DNA from: Phoronis australis
Lineage: Eukaryota > Phoronida > Phoronidae
Direction: 5' to 3'
NCBI GenBank assembly: GCA_002633005.1
Contig: NMRA01000501.1
Coordinates: 150,550-214,549 of the forward strand
DNA: 64,000 nt
The translations under genes and the position numbers were made by a program. Below are positions 25,501 to 37,567 of the stretch, one piece after another. A model generated the notes under the pieces. It saw only the letters and a program-made list of their open reading frames with translations, made no database searches and was not told the DNA's origin. The first letter of the stretch is position 1; every line of letters begins with the position of its first letter.

Positions 25501-28500
25501 TACAAGCTTGTACGTTTGCCGTAAGTATTCTGTAAGTATGCCGTAAGAACACAATAAGGCGCATTTGTTTTGCATTACGACCTCTATGCCCATTGTAACA
25601 CTCCACAGCACGTCACTGCTGCCCATTCAAGAATGTCTTACAAAGACCGGAAACTATAGAGCCCAAATGGACTTTCGTACGACGTCGCTCTCACAAAACT
25701 TGTGACTGTGACTAAAGTAATAACTGTGGACACTCATGTTTCAGTCGACGGGATATGGTCGACCTGGCTTGCTAGTCCATGCAGCGCTTCCTGTGGCCAA
25801 GGAACGCAGATCATGTCTCGCATTTGTACCGCTCCGATGTACGGAGGAAGACCATGTATGGGAAACAAAAATCGGCGTTCCACCTGTCTTGAAATTCCGT
25901 GTCCTGGTATGTTATCTTAAGTGGGATTAATTCTAAATACTAAAGGAGAACGGCCTAGCTACATGTAAGTCGCCATAACGGATACTGAAAAAGGTTTTTA
26001 CGGATTGATAGGCCCGTCCTCGACTGAACTCTCCACTTTCGTGGAGGTAGACAATGCATTGCATGACTGATTTACCTGTTTTAAAATTCCATGCTTTTTT
26101 CAGTTGATCAACCATGGAGAGACAATTCAATTGAATTTGTCCGTTATGGCAATTTCTTGGTGAACGGCATTGCAGGTCAAAATGCAATCACCTACATGTA
26201 CGTTCTAAGCTGCCCTGCATTAGAATGACGTAATATGGCATAATGACACGAGATGCGAGCGGGACAAGTGCTTTGCAAAATGTTTTTGAATGAGAGTGGT
26301 GTTTGGTGTTTCGTTTTTCATTTCGTACTTGCACTACTGCAGCATATCAGCAAAAGTAAACTTTAATTGTTTTTTTCATGACAAGTCTACGAACACACCA
26401 ATAACAAAAGGATAATGTGTATGCACTCCTTTGTTAATAGTGGACGGTGGCTGGAGTCCCTGGTCAATAACTATATGCAGCGCCACCTGTGGTGTTGGCC
26501 TTCGCCGAAATTCTAGGTCATGCACCTACCCATTGCCACAGTTCAATGGCAAACCTTGTGAAGGGGCCACGCTGAAGACTGATCGTTGTATCTTAGACCC
26601 ATGCCCAGGTTTGTATTCGGTATTTAAAAACATTTGCCGCCTTGGTTCTACATGTATACAAGTGAGCACAAATCGGCTTCTTTAGTGTTAGGAACTAGAT
26701 TGTGGAATGCATGACAATACCCTGACACTTATTTATGCACAGGCATCGAGGACAGTTGCTAAGGCTCCCCTCCAGGTGTGACGTCCTCAAGCAGAGTGTC
26801 CTTTCTACTTCCTTATTATCCAGTTACCTCTAAATTTTGTTGTTGTTTCTTTAATCGCATCGAATTTTGACACTCGCTTTTACATAATTCTAAAACTTGA
26901 AATCACAAGCAAAATTTATGAACAGCATTGTTGTTCAGATGCGAACAATTACAAATCACGACCTCGGGAACTTACCCATGACGTGTGACTTCTCAAGTCA
27001 TAATTTAAGTGTGTTTGACCATGATGCTTTACCATCCCTTTGGTGAGACAATGATTTAGCACAGCTGACAATGAGTAAATACACCAAATGCGGAAATTAT
27101 AAATCACGACTACTGCAACTTGCTATAAAATAAATTTCCTACGTTTCGAAGCCACCTTCTACACATGATATTCATGACTGATTGTTTCACGAGAAAAATT
27201 CGTCGCCTCTGCGGCTACGCCCTGAGCTATGATTCAGGCATCTTAAATGTGACACCTCCATGTCTATTCAGAAAGCGGTTCTTGGATTTAACCCAGGCTG
27301 GCTATCTGACATTTCTTTCAAACCAAAAATTTTCTCTGCCCAGTACCCTATCTCAAAACACTGTCAGGTGATTGAACACTGCGGAGATAAAGGGGCCTGG
27401 GACGCAATGAATAGACTACATTGTAATATTAAAAGTAGTTCTCTGCCACTGAAACAGAATTCAACCTGCTCGCCGTGTATTTTAGGGTTTGTGCGTAAAT
27501 ACTTGTTAATTTCTGTTAATATCAAAACATTTTCTTTTAGTTTCACTTTTCGAAAAAGTTCTGTTAACTGCTCGACTCTTCGTCGATTTTTCTCCCGCAA
27601 GGCAAAGTACGTTTCTTCATTTGGGATGGCAAGACATCGACGTTGAACATTTCCCTCATATGGAAAATGTGACATCAAGCAACTGATTGTGCGCATGTGT
27701 GCATTTATCATAAGTGGGAGGGAGATTAGATACTCTGTGGTAACCACAGTTTTTCCTTCGCGCGTATTCAAAAATCATGAATTGTGTGATTTTTTTTCTG
27801 GAAAATTTCTTACAGGGGACAGTAAATCGCTCTGTATTAGACATAGTTTCGTCGGGAATTGTTAAAAAGATATTTTTGACAAGCTTTTGCATTCTATGCC
27901 TCTTTGAAACCGACGCTGCCATTTGCCCTGCAGCAGGGGTCTAATCTTTTGTACTCGAAAGAGAACGCGCAGTTATTTCTGGTATTTGTACGCTACTTTT
28001 GTTGTGCGAACTCAAGATAATTAAGTGCCTATCATCATGGTTCATGCGAATTAGTTTTGAGTCTATGTTTTCACTTGACTAAAAACTCGATATTTCGAGT
28101 AAAAATAGGCAATTTCGAGTTCAGACTCGAACTTTTTTCTTAATGCAGAGGCGGATCTAGGATATCACAAGGGGGCCCAACATTTTGTCCGGCTGTAAAT
28201 ATTTACGCAAACCACGATTGTAGATGCGCATAGCACCGAATGGGGGGAGGCAAACCCCCCTCCCGCCCAGGAAATTTTTGCTGTTTTTCCTCTAAAAATC
28301 AAGCATTTTCCTTGATTCCTGAAGTATTATCCAAGAAAAAAAGCCAAAAAGCCAAGAAAAAACACGAAGAACGTGTCAAACATGAATAACTGCCAGTACC
28401 ACAGACTCGAACTCACGACATGGCGGAAAGAGCGCGCGTGCTTTACCACTACGCCTCCACGATTTACATGTATCTGCTAATTCCATACTAAGAGACCTAC

Positions 28501-31500
28501 TTGTTTATGGTCCACAGCGTTTGCGCGCGAAACCTACTTCTTTTTGTAATGCTTATTACACGTTTTATATTTTGTGCAATCGATTCTTAAACAAAAATTA
28601 TATTTAAAATAGTCTTCAAATGCCCAAAAGGCCAAATCCGTTTTTCGTGTTGGCAATAATGACGGGATTGCTTTGGAAATCGTCTTAAGTTAAAGTTTGA
28701 CAAAGAGAGAATTATGAGTTTCTGAGTGATTCACTGAGGCTTCGATTAAAATTCACATCTTACCAGCAGCTTCTGTTTTTTTCATCGTCACCCAGGTTCC
28801 ATTTTCTTTAAAAAATGAAGTAAATTTTCTTCATTGCACAGTGGAGCAGACGACGGAAACGGAGTCGTAGTGCGCAGCGCCACTGCCGGTCGCCTGGGAT
28901 ATCGCGGGGAGCCTATACTTAGCCATAGTTCCGTTACGAATGCGCCGTGTTCCGAATTTGACACTTGAAATTGGATCTGAGCCCCCCCACCCAAACACTA
29001 AAACTGCACACATTTAAATCTTGTTTCATCCGTATAATTTTAATTACCGGGGTTAATTAATCAACTCAACATTTCCCTACCCTCTTGCTCTTTTATTTTT
29101 TTGCGGCAGCCAAGGGGGGGGGCTGCCTCCCCTAAATCCGCCTATGGAATGCTGTGCAAACTAGGACTAAAAACGCTATTCACTTAAGTCATAATGTTCA
29201 TGAATATATAACGACAATCACTTGTCTCGAGTTTGCAGAAAAGTAGAATAAAATCTCCGGAAACAGTACCAAGGTCGACTTCAAGTAAAAGGACCTGACT
29301 TCGGGCCCAGAGCGGCTCTTCAGTCTCATCAATACATGTAAACGAGTCTTTACATCTGTATATGCCATATAGTGTTTAGACTGAACAGTTGCTCAGAAAT
29401 TGTGAAGCTCCGAACTGCAGGGCAAATGTCAGTGGTTTAAACTACTACACGCTGTGTTTAAATCGTGTTGGAGAAACGGGTCACACTTTTGAGACGGGGA
29501 ACGTGAGGCTACTGAGCGAAGAGAGTATTTGGTTTGATCGACTTGTCAAAGAAGCTGCATTAATGCCAAGAACCTCTCTGAACAGACACGGAAGTGTCAT
29601 AAGTTACCCGACTCATGGTCTAGGGCCTTGAAGTTGTTGTCTAAGAGCGCCGATAGAGGGCGACGAAATTTTCACGGGAACCACTCGGTCACCACTCCCC
29701 CGTAGAAGGAGCCGGTATCACCAGATAATTTATTTCACAGTTAGTTGCAGAAGTCCTGATATAATTTTTTTGCACCTTAGTTATTCACTTGGGTGAATAA
29801 CAATGTCCACTGTCTAGAGTTACACTTACTTATTTTCAGTTGTGTTAATTCATTGTGCCATCTCTGATCAAAAGGGATTCTGTTTTTAAAGGGGGTAAGA
29901 TCATGGTTAAACATACTTAAAAATTATGATCTGAGAAGTTAACCATCATCGGGGACTTGCCCATTGATCTTGAGAATTATTAAAAGTTGTCTAATAAATC
30001 GAGGCGAAAATGAATGGGGGAAAGTTTGAGGGCTACATTTACGTAAAAATCAATGTCTCGGCATGTCAGAGGTCACAGAATCTTGATATCCGTACACTGT
30101 AGTCATGGTGCCAACTAGTGCTTGCACGCTCATCGGAGTCATACGCCATACTTCGAAGGTTTACAATTCCAAAAGCCTGCAAGTCCTACAAATTCAGGTA
30201 CCTTTTAAGAGGTTCATTTGTCCGAAGGTTCACAAGTTCGCACAGGCAGAAGTCCGATTCACAGGTCCCGGCGACAAAAACTAAGCAATCTGAACTCGCT
30301 CCGAAAATTCATAACGCCGAAGGCTCACAACTCCGAACGTTCACAAGTTTTAAGGTTGGCATGTCAGACAAAGTACTACGAAGTGTTCGACATTGGAACA
30401 GCTAGGATACTTTGGTCGGCAACGAAAATCATTGCCACAATGATAACGTAGCACACATTGCCAAACATCGCTCTGAACATTCAGCAATTGTTCAACAACA
30501 AATTTGTTTCAGAAAATTCTAGCACAAACGCCCTCGATGAACGTTTTCACGAAATTGCTTTTCAGAGACTCATAATCATGAGAGTTCATGCCAAAACGAA
30601 CGTGAACTCTAAGGGTAACCTTCTTGCTTGTAGACCTTCGTACTTCTGAACCTTGCTCGGATGTTACATAATAGTGGAATTTGTTTTTTAATAAGTGCAG
30701 GACTCCATTATAATTATTTATTAACTGTGCTTAAGGTATAATTGAGGAGGCAGTGCGGCCTGATTGATAAGTGCCCGCTTTCTTTACTCGAGGTCGTGGG
30801 TTCGAGTCCCACAATGTCACACTGCTAAACCCTTGAACCAGGTTTCTAGCTCCTCAGATCGGTTTGAACTACATATTAATAAAGCTTAAAAATCGTTCCA
30901 GGTGATTAGTGTAATGAGCCCACATGCGCGGCCTGCGCACGTCTGGTACAGCGTGTATCAGGCATAATTGTTCTGGATTACAATGGGAAATTTATTTACG
31001 TGACGTCCTACATCAGAATAGTGCGACTCTTGAGTCTTCAGATATAGGCCATAGTCCATTCGACTTTAGGAAGCCCAGAAAATCACTTCCCTGGCCACTA
31101 TTTGGGGGCAAGATAATTTTGGTGTTTTTAAGGTTATTAAGTAGTATACTTTAAGAATCTAAAAAGTTGACAAGGTTTGACTTGGACGTTTTCGAGAAAT
31201 TTGACCTAAAAAATTTGACTTTTGCAAAATTTGACACAGAAAACCAATCTTCAAAAACTAACAAAACTAGACAAAAACTGAATGATAATCTGATTGGGTT
31301 TTGTTCATTTGAAGTTATTGAGCAAGGAAAGTGATAAATATTATGACATTAGGCGGAAAATTGCTCAAAAAAGAGAAAAAGTAACATTTAGCAGCGCATC
31401 CTGTTGGCCAGAAAACATACTACTATATTATGAACTCCTACAAAAAGAACTATACTGGTAACCACTTGGAACTTGATAAAGATTTGACATCACAGCCTAC

Positions 31501-34500
31501 ATGTGAACACCATACATTTCCAATGTTCTGCAACAAATTTTCTGTCATCAATTTCATTAGTTGTTATAATTGATTAACATTATTCCACATTGGAGTTCAC
31601 TGTCAACTGTCAGAGGGAACAACACACGGCTCAGTGTCAGTCATGGGCATGGTAAAATGTTGTCCATATTTTCCATTAGGCTAAAAATATAAAGTTCTTT
31701 AACAACATAGCATACTCTTATTATGTTTCTTCATCCACTCCATCATCATTTATATCATTATTGTCATCAAAAGTCGTTTTTTGACTGAGACACCGTGTTC
31801 ACACAGTCTGGTCAGTCACACAACTTAGAACATGGCATGTCTGACTCTAAACACAAATTTTGAGCCCAACTTTAATGGCAAACACAAAGTTAAAAAATAT
31901 CTCTGCAAGCCTGCATCCTATCCAAACTAAAAGAGTTTTGACAACCTGAATACCGTTTCATCTAAACACCTTGTTACAGTAATCCTATTTAAATGAAATA
32001 GATAACCAAAATAATCTTCACTTTAGCACACAGTATGAAATTTCGTTTTGTATAAGTGCTCAGCAAAAATGAGCATTAAGAGAAATGAACATCATTCCTA
32101 GCATTGATTGCAATGTGCAGCTGCCTTCAAACAATTTTAAACATAGAAACATTTTTGTCATCCTTAATACAGTAGTTCAGCCTTTGAAAAATAGAGGAAT
32201 GGTCATGTTGGCAATGGTTTTTGTTTGAAATTGAAAAACGTCTTCCTTGCCGTAGAGCTAAAATTTCATTTGACGCTTCCTGTTTTAAATAGCACATAAT
32301 TGTAAGAGTAAAAACTTTCCTTTGCTAAAAACTCCAATTTTAGAATCTTCAAAATGTGAGATATTGAAATCTGTGCAACATTTGAATTTTCAAGATAAAT
32401 AAATTACAGAACACAGGCAATATTTGCATTTTTATATTTCTCAAATTCCAAAAACTACTCATGATTTTACATAAACGGATCTCAAAATAGGCTTAGAAGT
32501 TCATAAAAAACAGTGCTGATCACTCACATGTAGGTAAAACCTACTGCCAGTACATATGAGATTGAGACCACTATTACAACAAATTTATCAAGCAAAATAA
32601 TTTTTGTTCTGTGACCTAAACTAAAGATTATTTACCATAAATGACACCTTTTCAAGTTAAGAATAGGTAGGCGTATTTACAATTGAATGTTTGGAACTGG
32701 GATAGGTTTTCAACTTTTGTTTTGTTTGTGAAGTTCCCCTGTGATGAAATTTGATTTGTGGCAAATGGTTCGTTGTGGTTGCAAGACATATATGGGATAT
32801 TTCTTTGAGCACCGTAAAATGTACATGTAACTGATAGTGATAATCTCCTTAATTTTCTAGTGGGCTCAACATTATTTCTATCATCACCTTTTTTAAGAGC
32901 TCCTTCAATTTGTTTTACATCCCTTAAATGTCTGTAACACTGCCTGTGATAAGCATGCACGCACCAAGCCTAAAAATGGGGGGCTCGAGTTTTTTAGAAT
33001 GTAGACATTTATTAAGATTCAAGGGGTACTTCAGAGCTATGAATTGTGGGTTCGTCGAATTTTGGTAGTTCCTACCTTTTTAGTGAACTTTTGTCTCATT
33101 TTCTACTTTTTCGGAGTTTTTGTTTCTCTGAGGCAAACCTTTTTACCCACTTTACCAAATGAGCCCCGCACCCCTGGATGGATGCATGACAAGAGCTCTG
33201 TTTTTTGACGAACAATTCAAGACTCGTCAGCAATGATACTTCTCTTGCACTCAATGTTGATACGTTTGTTTGCAGTAGCCTTACACCAGGTAATATCTAA
33301 AAATTCCAGCTCAGAAATTTGAGCAGAAGCTGACACATGAATGCAACAAGGGACAGACACCTTGCCCGTCTATTGTGAAGTCGTGCACTCGTTGAATAAT
33401 TCATGACTTCAGCAGAGTCCTAGCTGTCCCAAAACTGTTCTTTGCGAAACACAAAATGATTCAGGAATGTGCCAAGAATTGTTTCAGTACGATGACACTC
33501 GTGGCCACTTGATTTGGCTTTTGGCTTTCCTCAGTTCCTAACTTCTTCTTGCTGGTTTTTCAGCCTTGGCCATTGGTAATTAAATATTACTTGCACACTC
33601 ATCCAAGAATTAATACTAGCCAATGTAGTAAGTAGCAGTAAACAAGCTAGGCAATGACCATCGCCTCTCTTGGCCCGACCAGAGGCGATGCAGCTCCTAT
33701 AGGCGCTCCATACGCCGGAAGCTTTTCGGCGAATTATGCCTCGCACTGACTAAAACATCAAAGTCACGTTGTTATCTTTTGTGCGTTGATGAACACCTTA
33801 AGAGTTTGTCGATGTGTTTAATTCCTTCCAACTCGAACAAATACTCCCGTTATGAAACTTTTTCTTCGAGCAGTCCCTATTTCAGTTCCCAAAATCGTAA
33901 AACTCACCATTTTCACTCGGCGCACGACAAGAGATTTGACCTCATTCTTTTAACCAGGCCGAAGGTCAGAAGCTGCGATCCTACTGGCGAACTTTGAAAG
34001 CTGAAGTCCCCGCCCTCTGCGTACGTGCTGCCGGGAACCAGCCGTGCATTTGCCGTGTTGTTAAACATTAAAATGTCAAATATGTGCACAAAGGACTATT
34101 AAATGTCATATCAACAGCATTTATTTTTATCAAATACAAATAAGAATTCATTGAAATACAATCAGTTTCAAGTAACGCCAATAAAAGACAAGTAGTGGTG
34201 GCATTTTGGAAACGAACATTTGACTGACAAGACCGCAGTGGCTAACCTTTGGCTTATTTAAGTATTGAGGTTATGAAGTCACATCACCTAGCGGGCGCGG
34301 TAAAATTGGAGCGTGTGTAGTATAAAAATGGTGATTTCACGATTTTGGGAACTGAAATAGGGACTGCTCGATGAAAAAGTTTGATAACGGGAGTATTTGT
34401 TCAAGTTGGAAGGAATTAAACACATCGACAACCTCCTAAGGTGTTCCTGTATGCGCAAAAGATATTTATACCAACGTGACTTTGATGTTTTAGTCGGTGC

Positions 34501-37500
34501 GAGGCCTAATTCGCTGAAACCTTCCGGCGTACATGTATGGAGCGCCTATTAGAGCTGCATCGCTTCTGGTCGGGCCAACAGAGGCGACGGTCATTGCCTA
34601 TAAACAAGCTAGCTAAGCCAGCAGGATAACATCAGGTGACTGTCGTCTGATGAAGGTTTTCATGCCAAGCAGACGACTTTTGAAGGGGAAAGGTATGGAC
34701 ACAATATTTCCTTGGCATTTGATTGGCTGTTCGGATCATTTTGCGCTGACTCCCGGTGGCTAACAGATTAGTTGAGGTTATATTTTTACAACTTTAAAAT
34801 TAAAATTCTTACTAAACGTGCAAGTGTATTCTTGGAAACTTTTTTAAAATTGACTTTTGAACAGCTGTAGATGGGTTCAATCCAAAGTTCCCGTTGCCCG
34901 CAGAAAGTGGCCACGGAGGTGAAAGATAGGAGAGCTGGGACTATGGCCTAGTAGTGGTTGACTGAAGACCTACGTTGCTCTATTTGGTGTCAGTTGACTG
35001 TAGTTGAACTCTGACGGATGGATATTTTAGTTTCGGCAGGCTTTCTCTTGTCCGACGACGTGACGTGGATACTGCCTTTCTGTAATTAACCGTATAGTTC
35101 CAAAGTGCTTCAAGATAGCCCCGTGACGTCAGTAAAAGACAACGATGTCGACTCGGTGTTGCCGGGTTGACTATATACCTGGGAAATCCATGCATGAACG
35201 AGGCCAGGGTTGAGCTAAGTTCATGATCTTCTTACCCGTTGTCACCCTTCTAGTGTTTTCACCCCGCGCGTACTGATCTCATAGGTTATCACTTACAGTG
35301 CTGTAGTCGTGCTGTGTCCGCGCTCAATTGGTTTCATTCAAAATGGCCGCTCCTGCCTTCTCGTACAGCAGATGTTTCGCAGCAGATTACTGAAGCATGT
35401 ATCCGCGACTACTCTTCATTGTATTCAATCTACGGCGGCTCCGTTACATACGTGTACCGTGCATAATCGTCTCACGGCTCTATCATATTCCGACAGAACT
35501 GTTGTTGCATAGTCGTAAATATGTTAAACGTTAGTGTCTACCCGATGACCGGCATCTAGATATCAGCGTATGTTGATAGTCGTGACTGCAACTTACGCAG
35601 CTTTGGAAGTTAACGTCACAAATTACAGTCGCAGAGACTAATCACACAGTTACAGCTGTACATTGTATTCGCCCCGCCCCATGCCTTTGCGGGTCAGTTG
35701 CCACCAGTATCGCAAATAGATCACGCATGGTGTTCTTTGCTTCCGGTAATGTTTTTTATTGTTTTGGTTGCAGATGAGCAGATTCTATGTCGTTCGTTTA
35801 TCTTCCACGTTAAGCTTAATCAATTCTTTCTGTAGCCATTGACGGCGGTTGGACGGCATGGTATGTGTACAGACCGTGTGATGCTAAATGCGGAAGTGGT
35901 GCCATTGTTCACGTGCGCAACTGCACTCATCCGCTACCCAGAAACGGTGGCCAAAAGTGCGGAGGACACAATGTTAGAATCAGCCGATGTGACGTAGAAA
36001 TCAAGTGCAAAGTACTCGCCGTTCACAATGAGGTTTCATCTGGTATGACTTAATGTCCACTCTATAGCATATACTCAAAGAGACTTTGCCTACTGGAAAT
36101 TCAGAGGCTATTCACTGATCAAGTTGTAGCCTTTTCGGGTCAATCAAATCATTTGGCGAATGATGGAGATACATGGGAATGTGGAAGTACACTTACTAGC
36201 AATGCTGAACGGAATTATGACAAAGTCTTTGTTTCGACCACACATATATCTAATTGCCATTGACGTCCTGAGATTATTTTTCTGGTTAAGAATTTGCCCC
36301 TTGTCTTTGCAGCTAAACCAAGAACTGACACGTTTTTAGGGAAACCTGTTGGCAATAGATTATTTATTTCTTAAGGCTTAAGAACCAGTTTTGTGTTTAT
36401 ATAGTTCCCTACAATTTTAGATTCGCATACGCTCCTGTATCCATTTCAATAGTGTTAAGAGCGATCGTTAAATGGTTTAAAGTGTCACACATTTTTTTTT
36501 CCATAAAGCGCTCTAGAAGGTATCTGTTGTTTTATTCTTGAAAGTTTATAAATTATCACCATCTATTCAAAACAGTTGTATTAGAAAGAAAGATATACAA
36601 ACGTTTCTAGCAACTTTGCCTCTGCGTATTTTGAAAACAGAAGCGGAAGCAATTTTCCTAACAATCGATACAGACTGGAAACGAATTTTAATGGAAACAT
36701 GATTGTTCCTCAAACCCCGCAACAGGTTTGCAGAAAGCATGAATGAAGAAGAACCCGACTCTAGCCTATCGATCAAGCAGCAGGGTTCTTCGGCTAAGTT
36801 ACTCGAGTTTTTCTCCTAAAACAGCTGTAAATCGAAAGACACGTCACTGGAAAAAATAGGTCTTGCAAGTTTACAGTCTTTGAGGCAGTTAACAATCAGA
36901 TTTCGTCATTTTTTGCCAAAAACTGTGGCCGATTTAAACTGACTAAACGGTGGGCGGAGCTTATCGACTGTTCATTGTTGGACTTGTACATGTATGTTGA
37001 AATAAGGGTAGTGACTTGATCGAGGCATAATGATGCCGAGACGAAATCACTATCGTATTTTAGAAACACGTAACAAAACGAAATCAGCAGTAAACAGGTC
37101 AATGCTAACAAAAAAGTTGACTCAGTCGGACGACGGAGCGTGAGTAAACGATATTGATGGAATTGCATCTACATGTATATTTTCCTGGGAACTTGTTTAG
37201 TTGTTTTATTTTGATTTGTTGGAATACATAAACCTCCGAACTAAGAAAACAGGAACATGCAGGATTAGACGAACCGTAGAATTTTGTCTAACGGATGGGA
37301 ATCTGTGAATCTCGGTAATCGAGGCGTCCACAGCTGATGTGATGGCTGCCGACCGTTTTCATTACACTAATATCATATATGTACATGTACTAGAATATCT
37401 GACGAACGGTGATGAGTAATTTCAAATAAGCAAATGCATTAGCTACTGACCTACTAGAGGACCATGCTGGATATTAGCCTTTGGCTAAAGAATGTTTTAC

Positions 37501-37531
37501 ATTTATTGTATTTTTATCCTCTTTAAATAAA

Positions 37532-37567
<36 letters not shown>

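Noticed and set aside
30140-30360. CRISPR-like array
   Set aside because: The units are degenerate and irregularly spaced, there are no unique spacers of constant length, and the sequence is eukaryotic.
30744-30820. Possible tRNA gene
   Set aside because: It has a B box but no closed acceptor stem, and the same sequence with a non-tRNA tail is present at 8030-8236, so it is a SINE head.
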